This document shows positions 45,870-54,962 of a DNA stretch of 64,000 nucleotides, one piece after another (positions within the stretch are counted from its first letter, which is position 1; each line of letters starts with the position of its first letter). Position numbers and translations under genes: made by a program. The notes below the pieces were generated by a model that was given only the letters and a program-made list of their open reading frames with translations, was not told where the DNA came from and did not search any database. The stretch lies in NCBI RefSeq assembly GCF_002167005.1, contig NZ_NHTN01000009.1, positions 46,902-110,901 on the forward strand. Direction: 5' to 3'. The stretch comes from Indiicoccus explosivorum. GTDB taxonomy: Bacteria; Bacillota; Bacilli; Bacillales_A; Planococcaceae.

Positions 45870-47369
45870 TTATTCGACCAAATCAATCTTCCGGAGCTTA
45901 ACTTCCTTCTGTTCAGTAACAGGTACAAGAAGAGAACCAACAACTACTACAATGAAGTTGACTGCCAATCCGATAACCCCTCCATGCACGCCCATGTACG
46001 TGCCATGACCAGTAAGGGTCATTCCGCCTGCAATTACAGCACCGGCCAACATTCCCCAGAAGACCGGCATGGCAGCCATCCGTTTCCAATATATTCCCAC
46101 AACGAATGCCGGGAATACCTGAACCAGCAATTCAAATTTCAGGACAAAGATTTCGTAAAGCGTCCCCGGTGGATTCCAAGCAAGCCAGAGGAGAAGGATA
46201 ACCGCGATTACGCCCACGACTTTACCGACCATTACTTTTTTATGTTCACTTGCATTTGGATTTATATATTTTCCGTAAACATCATTCGAAACGAGAGAAG
46301 AGAAACTGAGCAACACGGAGTCAGCTGTCGATAGAATGGCCGCAACAATAGCGCCAAAGAACAGAATCATGATCCAGTAATAAAAACCGTTGATTGATGC
46401 GATTTGATTGGCCATGAGACCAACAAGCTGTTCAGATCCCGCTTCATCCAAGCCTGGAATTAAAGCGATTCCAATGATACCGACGACAAACACCAAACCG
46501 GTTGTAATCAGCGGCATCCAAGCCATGACGGCAAATGAACGCTTCAGAGTGCGTTCGCTTTTCGCTGCGAAAATTCGCTGGATTGCATGCGGATATATTG
46601 CCGCTCCGCAGCCGACAAGGATAAGTATAGAGAACCAGTTAATGGTCGTTGGAAGATCTGGCACTGCAGCTTTAGCAGGCTCTGCTTCTGCGATAAACCG
46701 GGTGACTGTTCCGAAATCCCAGCCCACAAGGTAAAACGCTCCGATCAGGAACACAAATATCCCGACCATCAGCACCACACCTTGCATGACATCGGTGAAT
46801 GCTACAGCTTTCATGCCGCCGAGCCATTCATAGATCAGCATGACGAGGATAAAAGCGACTACAGCGACCTGGTATGGAATGGTTCCTCCCGTCAAACTCG
46901 AAACTGCTTGTCCAATTGCGACTAACTGTTCAAGCAGGTAATTCCCGAGTCCCCAGAGCATCAGGAATATCGCCAGAATCGAGACTGCTTTGGAATTGAA
47001 CCGGAATTGCAGCCAATCTGTCGGCGTGATGAAATTAAGCCGCTTCGAAATGACATACATTCGTGGAGCAAACAGCAAATAACCCGCGAAAATAACCGTC
47101 ATGAACGTTATTGACTGCAGCCAGACAAAGCCTGACCGATATGCAGCGGGCGCATAGCCGATAATGGTATTCCCGCTGTATTGTGTCGCGTATAGCGTGA
47201 AGAATAGAGTGACAAGCCCCAGACCTTTTCCAGCTAAGTAATAATTGCTTAGACTCTCATGAAGTCCTTTCTCGCCACGTCCCGAAAAATAACCGATAAG
47301 TAGCATGACAACAGCATAAAAAATCAGAACAAGAACGCCGTCCAAACCCGCAAAAATTAATTCATTCAT
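45870..47369 (-). CDS. Sodium:solute symporter (SSS family)
   Basis: A 499-residue carrier of the SSS family (PutP/PanF-like fold) with about 13 helices. The blocks FTLYATQYSGNTIIGYAPAAY and AAILSTADSVLLSFSSLVSND are family hallmarks. The ATG lies inside the end of the small-subunit gene (8-base overlap), a common pairing for organic acid symporters. The substrate is probably the carboxylate broken down by this operon. Confidence 0.92.
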   Translation of the reverse strand: MNELIFAGLDGVLVLIFYAVVMLLIGYFSGRGEKGLHESLSNYYLAGKGLGLVTLFFTLYATQYSGNTIIGYAPAAYRSGFVWLQSITFMTVIFAGYLLFAPRMYVISKRLNFITPTDWLQFRFNSKAVSILAIFLMLWGLGNYLLEQLVAIGQAVSSLTGGTIPYQVAVVAFILVMLIYEWLGGMKAVAFTDVMQGVVLMVGIFVFLIGAFYLVGWDFGTVTRFIAEAEPAKAAVPDLPTTINWFSILILVGCGAAIYPHAIQRIFAAKSERTLKRSFAVMAWMPLITTGLVFVVGIIGIALIPGLDEAGSEQLVGLMANQIASINGFYYWIMILFFGAIVAAILSTADSVLLSFSSLVSNDVYGKYINPNASEHKKVMVGKVVGVIAVILLLWLAWNPPGTLYEIFVLKFELLVQVFPAFVVGIYWKRMAAMPVFWGMLAGAVIAGGMTLTGHGTYMGVHGGVIGLAVNFIVVVVGSLLVPVTEQKEVKLRKIDLVE

Positions 47370-47634
47370 GCTCTATCCCCCTTTTTCTCTCCTTTTCCTC
47401 GTCTTCCTCTTCATCTTCCACAATGTTCCATTGGGTCATAATGACCCAACTGGTAAAAGCACTCAGCAAAATCGCGAATGCTACAATGAACAGCGTCCAG
47501 TAAGGAACTCCCCAGACAAGTGGAGCAATTGAACCGGATTGGAAATACCAGGGGACATTCCCAAGTATGATAAAGAACAGAATAATCCAAATCCATTTTT
47601 TCTGAATCGGCTCTTTAATCGACTTGTTATCCAT
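47362..47634 (-). CDS. Small membrane partner of the SSS symporter (DUF3311-like)
   Basis: A 90-residue protein with two helices (WIWIILFFIILGNVPWYF and YWTLFIVAFAILLSAFTSWV) and the loop VWGVPYW, typical of the short proteins encoded just before SSS symporters. The acidic C-terminal tail (EDEEEDEEKERKR) is cytoplasmic. AAAGGAG precedes the ATG. It probably assembles with the symporter encoded right after it. Confidence 0.8.
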   Translation of the reverse strand: MDNKSIKEPIQKKWIWIILFFIILGNVPWYFQSGSIAPLVWGVPYWTLFIVAFAILLSAFTSWVIMTQWNIVEDEEEDEEKERKRGIEHE

Positions 47635-47654
47635 GTAAAATCTCCTTTCTTAAT

Positions 47655-48305
47655 TTAAATTGTTCGTTTTTTTTCAGCAGGATTAAAGGTGGAACCGCCA
47701 TCCTGCATGCTATAATACACTTTATGATTTTTTTCGAACTCTTCAATTTTCGCACCGTGCAGGACTGTCGTTTCGATTTCATCCATGCCTTCTAAAAGCA
47801 TTGATCGTCGGTAAGCATCCACTTCGAATTTCTTCTCGAATCCTTTACCATCGGTTATGGTATTCGATTGAAGATCGACTGTCAGCTTGTATTCGGGAAT
47901 CTCTTCGGTTTTTTGGAAAAGATGATTAACTTCTCCTTCAGATAACCGGATTGGCAAAATTCCGTTTTTAAAGCAATTGTTATAGAAAATGTCTGCAAAG
48001 GAAGGTGCAATAATCACTCTGAACCCAAAATCTTCTAAAGCCCATGGTGCATGTTCACGTGAAGATCCACAGCCGAAATTCTCTTTGGTCAGCAGGATTG
48101 AGGCATGGCGGTAAGGTTCTTTGTTCAACAGAAAATCCGGATCCTCTTCACCGTCCTCCTTAAAACGCCAGTCATAGAACAGGCACTGCCCGTAACCCCT
48201 CTTCTCTATTCGCTTCAAGAACTGTTTTGGTATGATCGCATCCGTGTCAATGTTGGCACGATTCAAAGGGGCGACAACTCCGATATGTTTCTTAAAAGCT
48301 TCCAC
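47655..48305 (-). CDS. leuD: LeuD-type isomerase/dehydratase small subunit
   Basis: The swivel-domain subunit of isopropylmalate isomerase and related hydro-lyases, 216 residues. ANIDTDAIIPKQFL, NFGCGSSREHAPWAL and FKNGILPI are the family motifs. GTG start at 48305, GGAGGAGG 7 bases ahead, two bases after the leuC stop. The symbol follows sequence class; in this operon without leuA or leuB it may serve a catabolic hydratase, such as for citraconate or an alkylmalate. Confidence 0.9.
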   Translation of the reverse strand: MEAFKKHIGVVAPLNRANIDTDAIIPKQFLKRIEKRGYGQCLFYDWRFKEDGEEDPDFLLNKEPYRHASILLTKENFGCGSSREHAPWALEDFGFRVIIAPSFADIFYNNCFKNGILPIRLSEGEVNHLFQKTEEIPEYKLTVDLQSNTITDGKGFEKKFEVDAYRRSMLLEGMDEIETTVLHGAKIEEFEKNHKVYYSMQDGGSTFNPAEKKRTI

Positions 48306-48307
48306 GA

Positions 48308-49726
48308 TTATACCTCCTCCCTGACTTTTATCGGCCAGTCACGGACATCCACAAAATGACCTTTTATAGCTGCAGCCGCGGCCATCGGCGGGCTTACGAG
48401 ATGAGATCTGGAAAGACGGCCTTGACGGCCTTCAAAGTTCCTGTTAGAAGTTGAAGCGATCCGATCGCCAGGCTGCGCCACATCAGGATTCATTCCGAGA
48501 CACATGCTGCAACCGGCATCCCGCCATTCAAATCCCGAATCGGTGAAGATTTTTGCTAATCCCTCTTCTTCAGCCTGAAGTTTGACCGAAAAAGAACCCG
48601 GAACCACTAGCGCCCGCACTCCTTCGGAGACTTTGTAACCGTTTACAATTCTTGCCGCTTCCCTTAAATCCTCGATTCGCCCGTTTGTACAAGACCCTAT
48701 GAACACCGTATCCAACGGAATATCACTGATATTCACTCCCGGTTCCAAGTCCATATACTGAAGGGCACTCTCCGCCATCTTTTGTTTTTCCTTTGGCATT
48801 TCTTTTGGATCCGGAACACTGCCATTCACTGAAACAACAAGTCCGGGATTCGTACCCCATGTCACTTGCGGTTCTACCTTTTCACAGTCAAAATTTACGG
48901 ATCGGTCAAAAACAGCATCTTCATCACTGGTCAGCTGTTTCCACTCTGCCACTGCCTGTTCCCATTCCTCCCCCTTTGGAGCGTGCGGCTTCCCTTCCAA
49001 ATACTCGAATGTCGTGTCATCGGGAGCAATCAGCCCTGCCCGTGCTCCGATTTCGATGGACATATTGCAGACCGTCATACGTTCCTCCATTGACAAGCCT
49101 CTTATGGCTTCTCCTCTGTATTCGATAACATAGCCGGTCGCAAAGTCGTGTCCATACTCACCGATTAGAGCAAGTATGAGATCCTTTGCTGTAACACCGA
49201 CCGGAAGTTCACCATTAAAATTCACAGCAAGGGTTTTCGATTTATATTGCTTCAGAGTTTGAGTCGCCAATACATGCTCCACTTCACTTGTACCGATGCC
49301 AAAGGCCAATGTTCCGAATGCCCCATGAGTTGCCGTGTGGCTGTCCCCACATACAATCGTCTGACCAGGCTGCGTTAATCCGAGTTCCGGAGCAATGATA
49401 TGCACAATCCCTTGTCGTCGACTGAATAAGTCGTATAACTCAATTCCGAAATCCTTGCAGTTCTTTCGCAGCGCCTCTACCTGTTTCTCTGCTACCTTAT
49501 CTTCAAAAGGAAGGTGACGGTTCATGGTGGGTATGGCATGATCCATAGTTGCCAGCGTGCGGTCAGGCCGGCGGACTTTACGGTTTTCTGTCCTCAGCCC
49601 GTCGAATGCCTGGGGTGATGTAACTTCATGGATTAAGTGAAGATCAATATAAATAATGTCCGGTTGGGCATCCTCTTCTACGACAACATGGCTATTCCAG
49701 ATTTTTTCATAAAGAGTTCTTCCCAT
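48308..49726 (-). CDS. leuC: LeuC-type isomerase/dehydratase large subunit
   Basis: The aconitase-like [4Fe-4S] subunit, 472 residues. Cluster cysteines are in IGSCTNGR and [24 protein letters not shown] and [12 protein letters not shown] are typical active-site blocks. The frame opens at 49747 with ATG ATG, but GAAGGGAA before the ATG at 49726 fits the family start [10 protein letters not shown]. Lies between the CoA-transferase gene and leuD. Sequence alone does not separate a true isopropylmalate isomerase from a homologous hydratase. Confidence 0.9.
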   Translation of the reverse strand: MGRTLYEKIWNSHVVVEEDAQPDIIYIDLHLIHEVTSPQAFDGLRTENRKVRRPDRTLATMDHAIPTMNRHLPFEDKVAEKQVEALRKNCKDFGIELYDLFSRRQGIVHIIAPELGLTQPGQTIVCGDSHTATHGAFGTLAFGIGTSEVEHVLATQTLKQYKSKTLAVNFNGELPVGVTAKDLILALIGEYGHDFATGYVIEYRGEAIRGLSMEERMTVCNMSIEIGARAGLIAPDDTTFEYLEGKPHAPKGEEWEQAVAEWKQLTSDEDAVFDRSVNFDCEKVEPQVTWGTNPGLVVSVNGSVPDPKEMPKEKQKMAESALQYMDLEPGVNISDIPLDTVFIGSCTNGRIEDLREAARIVNGYKVSEGVRALVVPGSFSVKLQAEEEGLAKIFTDSGFEWRDAGCSMCLGMNPDVAQPGDRIASTSNRNFEGRQGRLSRSHLVSPPMAAAAAIKGHFVDVRDWPIKVREEV

Positions 49727-49743
49727 GCTGTTCCCTTCTCTCA

Positions 49744-50952
49744 TCAAATGATTTTGTTTTCTTTTAACTCTTGCAGCTTTTCTTCGTTGTAATTCAGCAA
49801 CTTGCCATAGACATCCAAATTGTCTTTGCCAATCGTTTCTGCCCCGACATGCTTGACTTGCCCAGGCGTCCTACTGAGTTTTGGAACGACTCCAGGCATC
49901 GGGAATTCTCCGAGAACCGGATGATCCGTTTTGATGATCATTTCTCTTGCTTCGTAATGAGGATCTTCAACAATATCTTTCGCTGAGTAAATCCTTCCGG
50001 AAGGTACGCCACTCTCCGACAATATTTCAAGCACCTCTTGTGTCGGAAGGCTTTTTGTCCACTGCTCGATCAATTGATCCAGTTCAGCCTGATGTTCTCC
50101 TCTTGCAAGATGAGTGTGATATCGTGGATCCTCAAACAGTTCTGGTTGATCCATTGCCTCACATAGACGCTTGAAAACTCCATCTGCATTGGCTCCGATC
50201 ACGATGTAAGTGCCATCTGCTGTCTGATAAATGTTAGAAGGTGCAACTCCTGGCAAAATATTTCCCATCCGCTCTCTCACATATCCTGCAAGCAGGTAAT
50301 CCGGAATTAGACTCTCCATTACTGAGAATACGGATTCATATATTGCCGTATCGACCACCTGTCCTTTCCCTGAATGATGCCGTTCATGTAATGCTGTAAG
50401 AGTCCCGATAGTAGCAAATAGCGCAGCAAGTGTATCCCCTATTGAAATTCCGATTCTTGAAGGCGGACGATCCGGGAAGCCTGTTACGTGCCGAATACCT
50501 CCCATCGCTTCTCCCACACTGCCAAAGCCGGCACGTTTACTGTAAGGTCCTGTCTGACCAAAACCCGAAGTCCTCGTCATAATGATTTTGGGGTTAATCT
50601 TTGAAAGCTCCTCGTAAGATAATCCCCATTTCTCCATTGTTCCCGGGCGGAAATTTTCGATTACAATATCCGCTTTTTTTACTAATTCTTTAAATATCTC
50701 CTGTCCTTCTTCTGTTCTTAAATTCAGTGTGATGGATTTTTTATTCCGGGACTGAATTGGCCACCAAAGTCCTTCTCCATCTTTTTCTTGCCCCCACTCT
50801 CGCATTGGATCAGCCTTATCAGGTGCTTCAATTTTAATAATGTCTGCTCCGAAATCCCCAAGAATCCGTCCTGTAAAAGGACCCGCCAGTAACGTTCCGA
50901 GTTCTAAAACTCTGATATCCTCAAACGGCAGTCTTTCTTTTTCAATCGCCAT
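49744..50952 (-). CDS. CaiB/BaiF family CoA-transferase
   Basis: Type III CoA-transferase of 402 residues, which moves CoA between carboxylic acids. The N-terminal [24 protein letters not shown], the block [11 protein letters not shown], the nucleophile Asp in [12 protein letters not shown] and the C-terminal [12 protein letters not shown] are all typical. GGAGGTG precedes the ATG. First gene of an eight-gene operon whose other enzymes are a LeuCD-type hydratase and a lyase of the HMG-CoA type, so it most likely activates a hydroxy-dicarboxylate for cleavage. Confidence 0.93.
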   Translation of the reverse strand: MAIEKERLPFEDIRVLELGTLLAGPFTGRILGDFGADIIKIEAPDKADPMREWGQEKDGEGLWWPIQSRNKKSITLNLRTEEGQEIFKELVKKADIVIENFRPGTMEKWGLSYEELSKINPKIIMTRTSGFGQTGPYSKRAGFGSVGEAMGGIRHVTGFPDRPPSRIGISIGDTLAALFATIGTLTALHERHHSGKGQVVDTAIYESVFSVMESLIPDYLLAGYVRERMGNILPGVAPSNIYQTADGTYIVIGANADGVFKRLCEAMDQPELFEDPRYHTHLARGEHQAELDQLIEQWTKSLPTQEVLEILSESGVPSGRIYSAKDIVEDPHYEAREMIIKTDHPVLGEFPMPGVVPKLSRTPGQVKHVGAETIGKDNLDVYGKLLNYNEEKLQELKENKII

Positions 50953-51044
50953 CCCTGCACCTCCAACATTCTTCCACTCCCCTAAAACAGAATTTTAGGG
51001 GAAAGCTAGTGATTTAACTTTTCCGAATAAATAAAAATTATCAT

Positions 51045-51058
51045 AATGTATACAATAA
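51045..51058. promoter_or_regulatory. GntR-type operator, copy 1
   Basis: AATGTATACAATAA with the palindrome TGTATACA, about 95 bases upstream of the CoA-transferase start. An exact copy lies inverted at 51158. Confidence 0.65.
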
Positions 51059-51157
51059 GGTCAACAAGTTTCTTAATATTTCTAAAAATGATGCATTTTT
51101 AGCTTTTGATACTGGATTTGAGTCCATATTAGCAATGAACTTTTTGTACTTAAATTT

Positions 51158-51171
51158 TATTGTATACATTT
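51158..51171. promoter_or_regulatory. GntR-type operator, copy 2
   Basis: TTATTGTATACATT, the reverse complement of copy 1, about 65 bases before the regulator start. One copy per divergent promoter suggests joint and autoregulatory control by the GntR protein. Confidence 0.65.
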
Positions 51172-51235
51172 TAAAGATTATAAATGGATTGATAAACTTT
51201 CGAAGACAATATAAACTAAAAATGAGGTGAATGTA

Positions 51236-51907
51236 TTGAATCCTTATGAATTCATAAAAGATGCTATTATTCTAGGAGATTTTTCACCTGGAGAGCGGCT
51301 GACAGAAGAAGCTCTTGCCAGCACGCTGAAGGTAAGCCGGACTCCAATCAGGGAAGCGATCAAGCAACTTGAGACTGATGGACTCATCACTCCTTACAAG
51401 CGGCGGGGATATATAGTGAGGGAATTTTCACTCGAAGATATCCGTCAGATATACAATTTAAGAGCACTCTTAGAAAGTTTCGGAGCCAGCGAGGCGGCAT
51501 TGTATAGAACTTCAGAAGAACTAGAGCGAATGTACAATAAAAATGCCGCTTACGAAATTGCGATATCAAAGTTGAAACGATCAGATATTTTAACAATCAG
51601 AAATGTTCAGCAAGTAAACCAAGAGTTTCACGAAGAGATTTTCAAAGCAACAAAAAACGAACATCTAAGAACCCACATTTCAAAAGTTGTTGTTGTCCCA
51701 CTAATTTTCCGCTCTTTCTACTGGTACAGCGAACGCATGCTTCTTCGTTCATTAGAAGTCCACAAGACTATCTTGAAAGCAATTGAAAACCAAGAGCCCG
51801 AAAGAGCTAAAATCGCTATGCAAGAACATATTTACCAGGGGCGAGATGATGTGCTTCAGCAGCTGAACACACCTGGAATCGAAGTATTAAAAAGAGACAC
51901 TCAGTAA
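51236..51907 (+). CDS. GntR-family (FCD) transcriptional regulator
   Basis: A 223-residue regulator with a winged helix (SPGERLTEEALASTLKVSRT, IREAIKQLETDGLI) and an all-helical FCD ligand domain with the metal-site type residues in NQEFHEEIF and LEVHKTIL. GAGGTGA is correctly spaced only for the TTG at 51236, so this start is preferred to the GTG at 51227. It is divergent from the CoA-transferase operon and flanked by TGTATACA palindromes; FCD proteins of this kind respond to carboxylic acids. Confidence 0.92.
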   Translation: MNPYEFIKDAIILGDFSPGERLTEEALASTLKVSRTPIREAIKQLETDGLITPYKRRGYIVREFSLEDIRQIYNLRALLESFGASEAALYRTSEELERMYNKNAAYEIAISKLKRSDILTIRNVQQVNQEFHEEIFKATKNEHLRTHISKVVVVPLIFRSFYWYSERMLLRSLEVHKTILKAIENQEPERAKIAMQEHIYQGRDDVLQQLNTPGIEVLKRDTQ

Positions 51908-52227
51908 TAATTAGACGTTAGTCGGAAAGCGAAAGGAAGCTCCTGAGCAGAATGAGAATTATATTCTGCTTTAGAAAAAATCCAATGAGCAACAGATGGA
52001 TGAGGTCGCATTGAAAAAGAGCAAGGGCTGTACGCCTCTTGCTCTTTCTGTTTTTCTAAATTAAGCGATAGCGGAAATCGCCGTATTGGTGAAGGTAATT
52101 ACTGCCGGCAAAAGGGTATCTGGAGATAACTTCGTATATGCGTTCCCGCTAAACAGAAAAAGTAACGATTGTAGATCGCGCGGCTGCCATCATCCAGCTT
52201 CGTCTCTTCACGATCCTTCTCCTTCGG
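51908..52227. other. Intergenic, no gene seen
   Basis: Holds the terminator at 52016 and then 170 bases before the convergent HD-domain gene stop. Some minus-strand frames here look weakly protein-like, but none has a start or a recognisable motif. Confidence 0.4.
52016..52055 (+). terminator. Rho-independent terminator
   Basis: AAAGAGCAAG and CTTGCTCTTT pair around 12 bases, followed by CTGTTTTT, downstream of the GntR gene. Confidence 0.85.
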
Positions 52228-53061
52228 TCAAGCCAAAAAACTTGTTTCCACGTATTCGCTGAATTCCCGGTCCGGCAGCGCCAGCCGGTACTGCAGTTCC
52301 GCCAAGTAGAAGGCGTCCGCTTCGTCCGCTTCCCCGTCCGTCCCCAAGCGTTCCTTCAAGGAGGCGACGGTCGGTGAGTCGGGGCGGATGGCGATGCCCT
52401 GCCTCACTTCGTTCGCGAAAGGCAGCAGCTCGGTTTCCGCCAGTTCCTGCTGCATGGCTTCCCCGTCGTGCGCGTAGCGGATCAGGAGGAGGATGTCCGC
52501 TGTCTTCAGCCGGGGTTTTCCGATGAACAGCTGGCAGACGGCGCTGCGCAGTTCTTTCGCGAGCGGAATCTCGTCCTTCCGGCGCTCCAGTTCGCGCACG
52601 AGGCTCATGTAGTACCACGTCTGCTCGCGTTTGCCGCGGTTGAAGCGCAGCCACGCTTCCTCCCCCATCACATCCGCGTCCTGCTGGATGGAGCGGACGT
52701 TGTGCAATTTATCAGCCGTGATGAGCACGGCTTCGTTCACCGCACGGGTTGAGATGCCGTCGATCGTGTGCTGTTTCCGTTCTTCCCACGGCAGCGACTT
52801 GTCGGGTTCAGAGGCGGCTTTCACGAGCTGCAGCACCTCTTCGCCGAACTGCTCGTCGATTTCCGCCTCCGTCGCCGATGTGTCCTCGACCGTGTCGTGC
52901 AGGAGGCCCGCCGCCACGACTTCCTCCGGCATGCCGGCATCCCGCAGCAGCCAGGCGACACCGATCGGGTGGACGATGTACGGGATGTTCGTCCCTTTCC
53001 GGTAATGCCCTTCGTGTTTGATGGCGGCGAAGATGAGTGCTTTTTCGGTCAGCGTGCTCAT
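52228..53061 (-). CDS. HD-domain (RelA/SpoT hydrolase-like) protein
   Basis: A 277-residue phosphohydrolase. The first 190 residues show the HD pattern of the SpoT/MESH1 hydrolase: HYRKGTNIPYIVHPIGVAWLL, AGLLHDTVEDT and the late Asp in ITADKLHNVRS. Such stand-alone enzymes may hydrolyse (p)ppGpp. The C-terminal 90 residues are less conserved. The frame runs on to 53217, but AAAGGAG 6 bases ahead of the ATG at 53061 and the family N-terminus fix the start. Confidence 0.85.
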   Translation of the reverse strand: MSTLTEKALIFAAIKHEGHYRKGTNIPYIVHPIGVAWLLRDAGMPEEVVAAGLLHDTVEDTSATEAEIDEQFGEEVLQLVKAASEPDKSLPWEERKQHTIDGISTRAVNEAVLITADKLHNVRSIQQDADVMGEEAWLRFNRGKREQTWYYMSLVRELERRKDEIPLAKELRSAVCQLFIGKPRLKTADILLLIRYAHDGEAMQQELAETELLPFANEVRQGIAIRPDSPTVASLKERLGTDGEADEADAFYLAELQYRLALPDREFSEYVETSFLA

Positions 53062-53154
53062 TGGGTTGGCTCCTTTCTCAGCCGTCATAACTTTCTGTCT
53101 TCGTTGTTTCCATTCTACCAGCATTCTCCTATTTTTGGTATCCGGCAGCCGGCA

Positions 53155-53202
53155 CAAAAAAGCCGGCTGTCCGCATGCGTAACTGCGGATCGCCAGCTTT
53201 TC
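53155..53202 (-). terminator. Terminator after rocB
   Basis: On the minus strand AGCTGGCGATCCGCA pairs with TGCGGACAGCCGGCT around 8 bases with small internal mismatches, then T6. Confidence 0.85.
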
Positions 53203-53242
53203 TTCATTTATTGCCATCGATGGTCTGTGTTCGCCGCAGCCG

Positions 53243-54883
53243 TCACTGCGGGACTGCAGAAGTCGTTTGTCCGCCTTCCGCAGGCTGGCGGGCGAGGTGC
53301 TTGATCAGGATTTCGAGCATCGCCGGCAGCCGCCGGAACGCGCTGTCGATGTGGAGCCGTTCTGTCCGCTGGTGCGGGTCTTTGCCGAACGGACCCAAGT
53401 TGAACACCGGCGCATCGAGTGAGGCCATGCCGGCAAACGGGATGTCGTAGGACTGGCCCCACACCGGCGTGTTCTGTTCATACGCGAGCCAGCCGGTCCC
53501 GTCGTCCTTGTAGTTGACGTAGCTCAAGTCGCTGATGCCGTTGTAGAAGTGGACTTGCTCGACGGTCGTGCCGAGTCCGATGGCCGCGGATTTCATGAGC
53601 GCGGCCGCTTCCGCCACGAGCGGCGAATCCGAGGAACTGACGGCCGGGTAGTACGGCGGCGCGAACAGCAGCACCATCGCCGGCGCGAGTTCCTGGCACT
53701 CGATCAAGAGCGCATCCGCCACCGCGAACGACTGGTCCCGCTCGTCCGCACCGGCGCGGGCGATCGCTTCCCGCTTCAGCCTTTCCACCGCGGCCGGCCC
53801 GAGTTTGACCGAAGCGTAGCCGAGCAGCTGCTCGTAGCGCATCACCCGGACGCTGCCCACTCCGGCAATCCCTCTTTCCATGCACAGTCTCCCGTAATCC
53901 GCGTTGCAGGCGTCCGCCGCTTCGAACGCCACTTGTTCGAAACGGGCCATCACGTCGGACGCGGTCTGTTTCATCAGGAACACGTTGTACAGCGCGGCGG
54001 CCCGGTACGGCGTCTGGGTCGAGTATTGGGTCTTCAAGTCTTTCTGATGGAGCGAGACCGGCAGAGGCGTCGATTCCCCGTATACGGTTTCCTCGAACAG
54101 CGGGCTGAATTCCATCCGCTGGGTCAGGTAAGAAGCGATGTAGTTGGCCGTGATCCCTTTCAGCGGCTCCCCGACATGCGACTCCTTTCCGTAGAACAGC
54201 GCGGCCGGCATGATTTTGCCGATCGTCCCGGTGTACAGGTACTCCTGCTGGTCGCCCGGCTCCTGCGTGAACGTCGGTTCTCCGTTCAGGAACAGCTTGT
54301 ATGTCAGGCCTTCTCTCTCCCGGATGGCGGCGAGGGCGCTGACCGCCGCCCGCATACCGGCGGAGTTCACTTCCTCATCCGGCACGGTCAGCAGAAGCAG
54401 GTTGACCGGCCACTGCTCGTCGACCGCCTGCTCCAGGATGGACAAGTGGGCGGCGAGGCCCGCTTTCATGTCCATCGTGCCCCGCCCGAACAAGTACTCG
54501 CCTAAATCGAGGTCGAGCTGCGCTTCAAGCGGCAGGTCGTTTTTCACTTCGTGGAGCTTCCGGGTCAGTTCCTCCGGGCTGCAGGCGTATTCCTCCAGCG
54601 TGCCGTATTCTTCCGTCTGCACGGTGTCGAAATGGCTGATCAGCACGACGGTCTCCGTGATTTCCGGCTGCCGGTACAGTGCCGTCAGCGCATAGCGGCC
54701 GTGCCCGGAATCGTGCAGTTCCAGCTGTCCGGGGTGCTGACGGAAGTACGCCAGTTCCTGCAGCTTCGCCTCCAGTTTCCAGGCGAACGTCCGCTCTCCT
54801 TCCGTAAAGGTCCGGCTGTCCCATCCGACCAGCTCGCACAGCAGCGCCCGGCGGGCCTCAGGTGTATTCCACTTGCGGTTCAT
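53243..54883 (-). CDS. rocB: M20-family amidohydrolase, RocB-like
   Basis: A 546-residue member of the M20 metallopeptidase superfamily matching RocB, a protein of the Bacillus arginine-use regulon of uncertain activity. Metal-ligand blocks: LISHFDTVQ, GRGTMDMKAGLAAHL, TVPDEEVNSAG and the C-terminal FYNGISDLSYV. The start is ATG 54883 with AAGGAG 8 bases ahead; the extension to 54913 is rejected. Last gene of the minus-strand arginine cluster, 79 bases after the permease gene. Confidence 0.9.
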   Translation of the reverse strand: MNRKWNTPEARRALLCELVGWDSRTFTEGERTFAWKLEAKLQELAYFRQHPGQLELHDSGHGRYALTALYRQPEITETVVLISHFDTVQTEEYGTLEEYACSPEELTRKLHEVKNDLPLEAQLDLDLGEYLFGRGTMDMKAGLAAHLSILEQAVDEQWPVNLLLLTVPDEEVNSAGMRAAVSALAAIREREGLTYKLFLNGEPTFTQEPGDQQEYLYTGTIGKIMPAALFYGKESHVGEPLKGITANYIASYLTQRMEFSPLFEETVYGESTPLPVSLHQKDLKTQYSTQTPYRAAALYNVFLMKQTASDVMARFEQVAFEAADACNADYGRLCMERGIAGVGSVRVMRYEQLLGYASVKLGPAAVERLKREAIARAGADERDQSFAVADALLIECQELAPAMVLLFAPPYYPAVSSSDSPLVAEAAALMKSAAIGLGTTVEQVHFYNGISDLSYVNYKDDGTGWLAYEQNTPVWGQSYDIPFAGMASLDAPVFNLGPFGKDPHQRTERLHIDSAFRRLPAMLEILIKHLARQPAEGGQTTSAVPQ

Positions 54884-54962
54884 TCCACATTCTCCTTCAT
54901 CCAATAAAATCATCTATAGCTAAACAGGATGCCCTGACTATCATTCGATCCGTCTGCTATAG

